Below are positions 30,350 through 30,883 of a DNA stretch of 30,883 nt, one piece after another (position 1 is the stretch's first letter; each line of letters starts with the position of its first letter). This DNA is from a virus. The DNA lies in IMG/VR virus record IMGVR_UViG_3300017949_002822, positions 1 to 30,883 of that record. One strand, written 5' to 3'. The notes under the pieces were generated by a model. The model was not told the DNA's origin. It saw nothing but the letters and a program-made list of their open reading frames with translations, and ran no database searches. The position numbers and the translations under genes were made by a program.

Positions 30350-30695
30350 TAGATCTGCGCTTAATTCTTTTTACAATTATATTGTTTAGGCTAGTGATGG
30401 GTCCTAGCGTAACTGTAACATCTTTAGTGTTAAAATTCCTAATAGCACTTTCAAATATGTATATTTCGTTTCGTAAGAATATGTTAATGGGTATCTGCCT
30501 ATTTGATTCCCACCACCAGGCTTCTCCTAACTCTAAAAATCGCTTCTTGAGATCTTCTGTTTGTATGAGCTCGTAGTCATAGAAGCTCGTAACATTAGAA
30601 TCCTGGTTGATTATAATGCCAACGTATTCCTTATCAGCATGCGTTAATACGCTGATAAATGGACAGTTTTGTTGCAAGTTTTCTGTTATTCTCAT
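30324..30695 (-). CDS. Conserved hypothetical protein, 123 aa, minus strand
   Basis: The protein (ENLQQNCPFISVLTHADKEYVGIIINQDSNVTSFYDY ... FLELGEAWWWESNRQIPINIFL ... TLGPITSLNNIIVKR) is soluble and compact. From memory, closely similar proteins with the WWWESNRxIPINIF string are common in marine T4-like phages, with no assigned role. It is transcribed opposite to its neighbours. A possible host-type promoter precedes it at 30704-30733. The C-terminus overlaps the membrane-protein gene on the other strand. Confidence 0.8.
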   Translation of the reverse strand: MRITENLQQNCPFISVLTHADKEYVGIIINQDSNVTSFYDYELIQTEDLKKRFLELGEAWWWESNRQIPINIFLRNEIYIFESAIRNFNTKDVTVTLGPITSLNNIIVKRIKRRSITLVRKPS

Positions 30696-30696
30696 C

Positions 30697-30704
30697 GATA
30701 AATA
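30697..30704 (+). promoter_or_regulatory. T4-type late promoter for the last gene
   Basis: GATAAATA matches the late consensus at seven of eight positions. Start of transcription near 30710 would give an 18-nt leader with a purine-rich AAAGG at its very 5' end before the ATG at 30728. Confidence 0.65.
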
Positions 30705-30733
30705 GTATAAAGGTTCATGTTAAGCATATGCAA
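30704..30733 (-). promoter_or_regulatory. Possible sigma70-type promoter for the minus-strand gene
   Basis: Read on the minus strand, TTGCAT (30733-30728), an 18-bp gap and TATACT (30709-30704) lie just before the ATG at 30695. The expected start site is within about 2 nt of the start codon, again a near-leaderless layout. It overlaps the plus-strand late promoter region. Confidence 0.35.
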
Positions 30734-30883
30734 ATTAACTCAATATATTTATATCCAAACAAGTTGGATGTTTACACAAGTGACAACACGGCTTCTTGGA
30801 CTCCGGAGAGATTCAATATGGTATACAATCGTAATTTAAAGATCTATAGAGGCGTTGATAACAGGGTAGATCTACAACTTAAA
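30728..30883 (+). CDS. Probable virion structural protein, 3' part outside window
   Basis: An open frame from ATG 30728 runs to the window edge (52 codons): MQINSIYLYPNKLDVYTSD, then WTPERFNMVYNRNLKIYRG and DNRVDLQLK. From memory this start is typical of a structural protein of marine T4-like phages that continues with beta-strand repeats. An ATG at 30717 in another frame stops within the window after about 40 codons with no recognisable sense, so it was rejected. The late promoter at 30697-30704 supports late, virion-type expression. Only the N-terminus is seen, so the function is not certain. Confidence 0.75.
   Translation, partial: MQINSIYLYPNKLDVYTSDNTASWTPERFNMVYNRNLKIYRGVDNRVDLQLK

Noticed and set aside
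30717-30838. Short ORF from ATG 30717
   Set aside because: It overlaps, in another frame, the much more convincing partial gene from 30728 and has no recognisable sequence pattern.
1-30883. tRNA genes, CRISPR arrays, insertion sequences or attachment sites
   Set aside because: No tRNA-like T-arm plus acceptor pairing, regularly spaced repeats, transposase genes or paired terminal repeats were seen by reading both strands.

Overview
This window looks like part of a T4-like (Tevenvirinae-type) myovirus genome that infects a marine bacterium with a small, AT-rich genome. The evidence is a TerL/gp17 terminase, gp32 single-strand binding protein, UvsX, UvsY and UvsW. Several genes are preceded by T4-type late promoter boxes (TATAAATA and close variants). 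The DNA is AT-rich, and genes are packed tightly with ATGA or TAATG overlaps. Many of the unknown proteins resemble, from memory, conserved hypotheticals of cyanophages and pelagimyophages. The host cannot be read directly. A PqqA-like peptide that most resembles those of beta/gammaproteobacteria makes a PQQ-using methylotroph (for example the OM43 clade) a reasonable guess, but this is inference.

Layout. 1-865: tail of an acidic EF-hand-like protein and a small putative structural protein, closed by a strong terminator. 914-4648: late genes, terminase and a 705-aa marine-phage protein. 4669-5305: a 2OG-Fe(II) oxygenase whose promoter and start codon lie inside a large inverted repeat. 5323-5656: a self-contained unit (sigma70 promoter, structured leader, 23-codon pqqA-like gene, terminator). 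This gene is too short for ordinary ORF calling. 5683-6624: four tiny genes, three of them membrane, secreted or lipoprotein. 6663-9557: gp32, uvsX, a small ORF and uvsY. 9559-18152: a first accessory island with a 2OG oxygenase, a cytidylyltransferase-cupin fusion, glycosyltransferases and five related GT-B-like proteins, with two genes on the minus strand. 18149-20806: an early promoter, a possible UvsW partner and uvsW. 20803-28007: a second accessory island with FkbM and other methyltransferases, a methyltransferase/P-loop fusion, two nucleotide-sugar SDR enzymes, glycosyltransferases and a third oxygenase. 28000-30349: small conserved genes, a zinc-finger protein and a 192-aa DnaE-like polymerase-core miniature. 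30324-30883: a minus-strand conserved gene and the start of a probable structural gene that leaves the window.

How the genes may work together. The core recombination genes (gp32, UvsX, UvsY, UvsW) are flanked by two large blocks of sugar-nucleotide, glycosyltransferase, methyltransferase and oxygenase genes. These would suit glycan decoration of the virion, or modification of the host surface or of DNA. The pqqA unit is transcriptionally independent and is read by unmodified host RNA polymerase. PqqA is the peptide consumed one-for-one in making the redox cofactor PQQ, so the phage could raise (or interfere with) PQQ supply with one tiny gene. Late promoters in this genome sit so close to start codons that several late mRNAs should be leaderless or nearly so.
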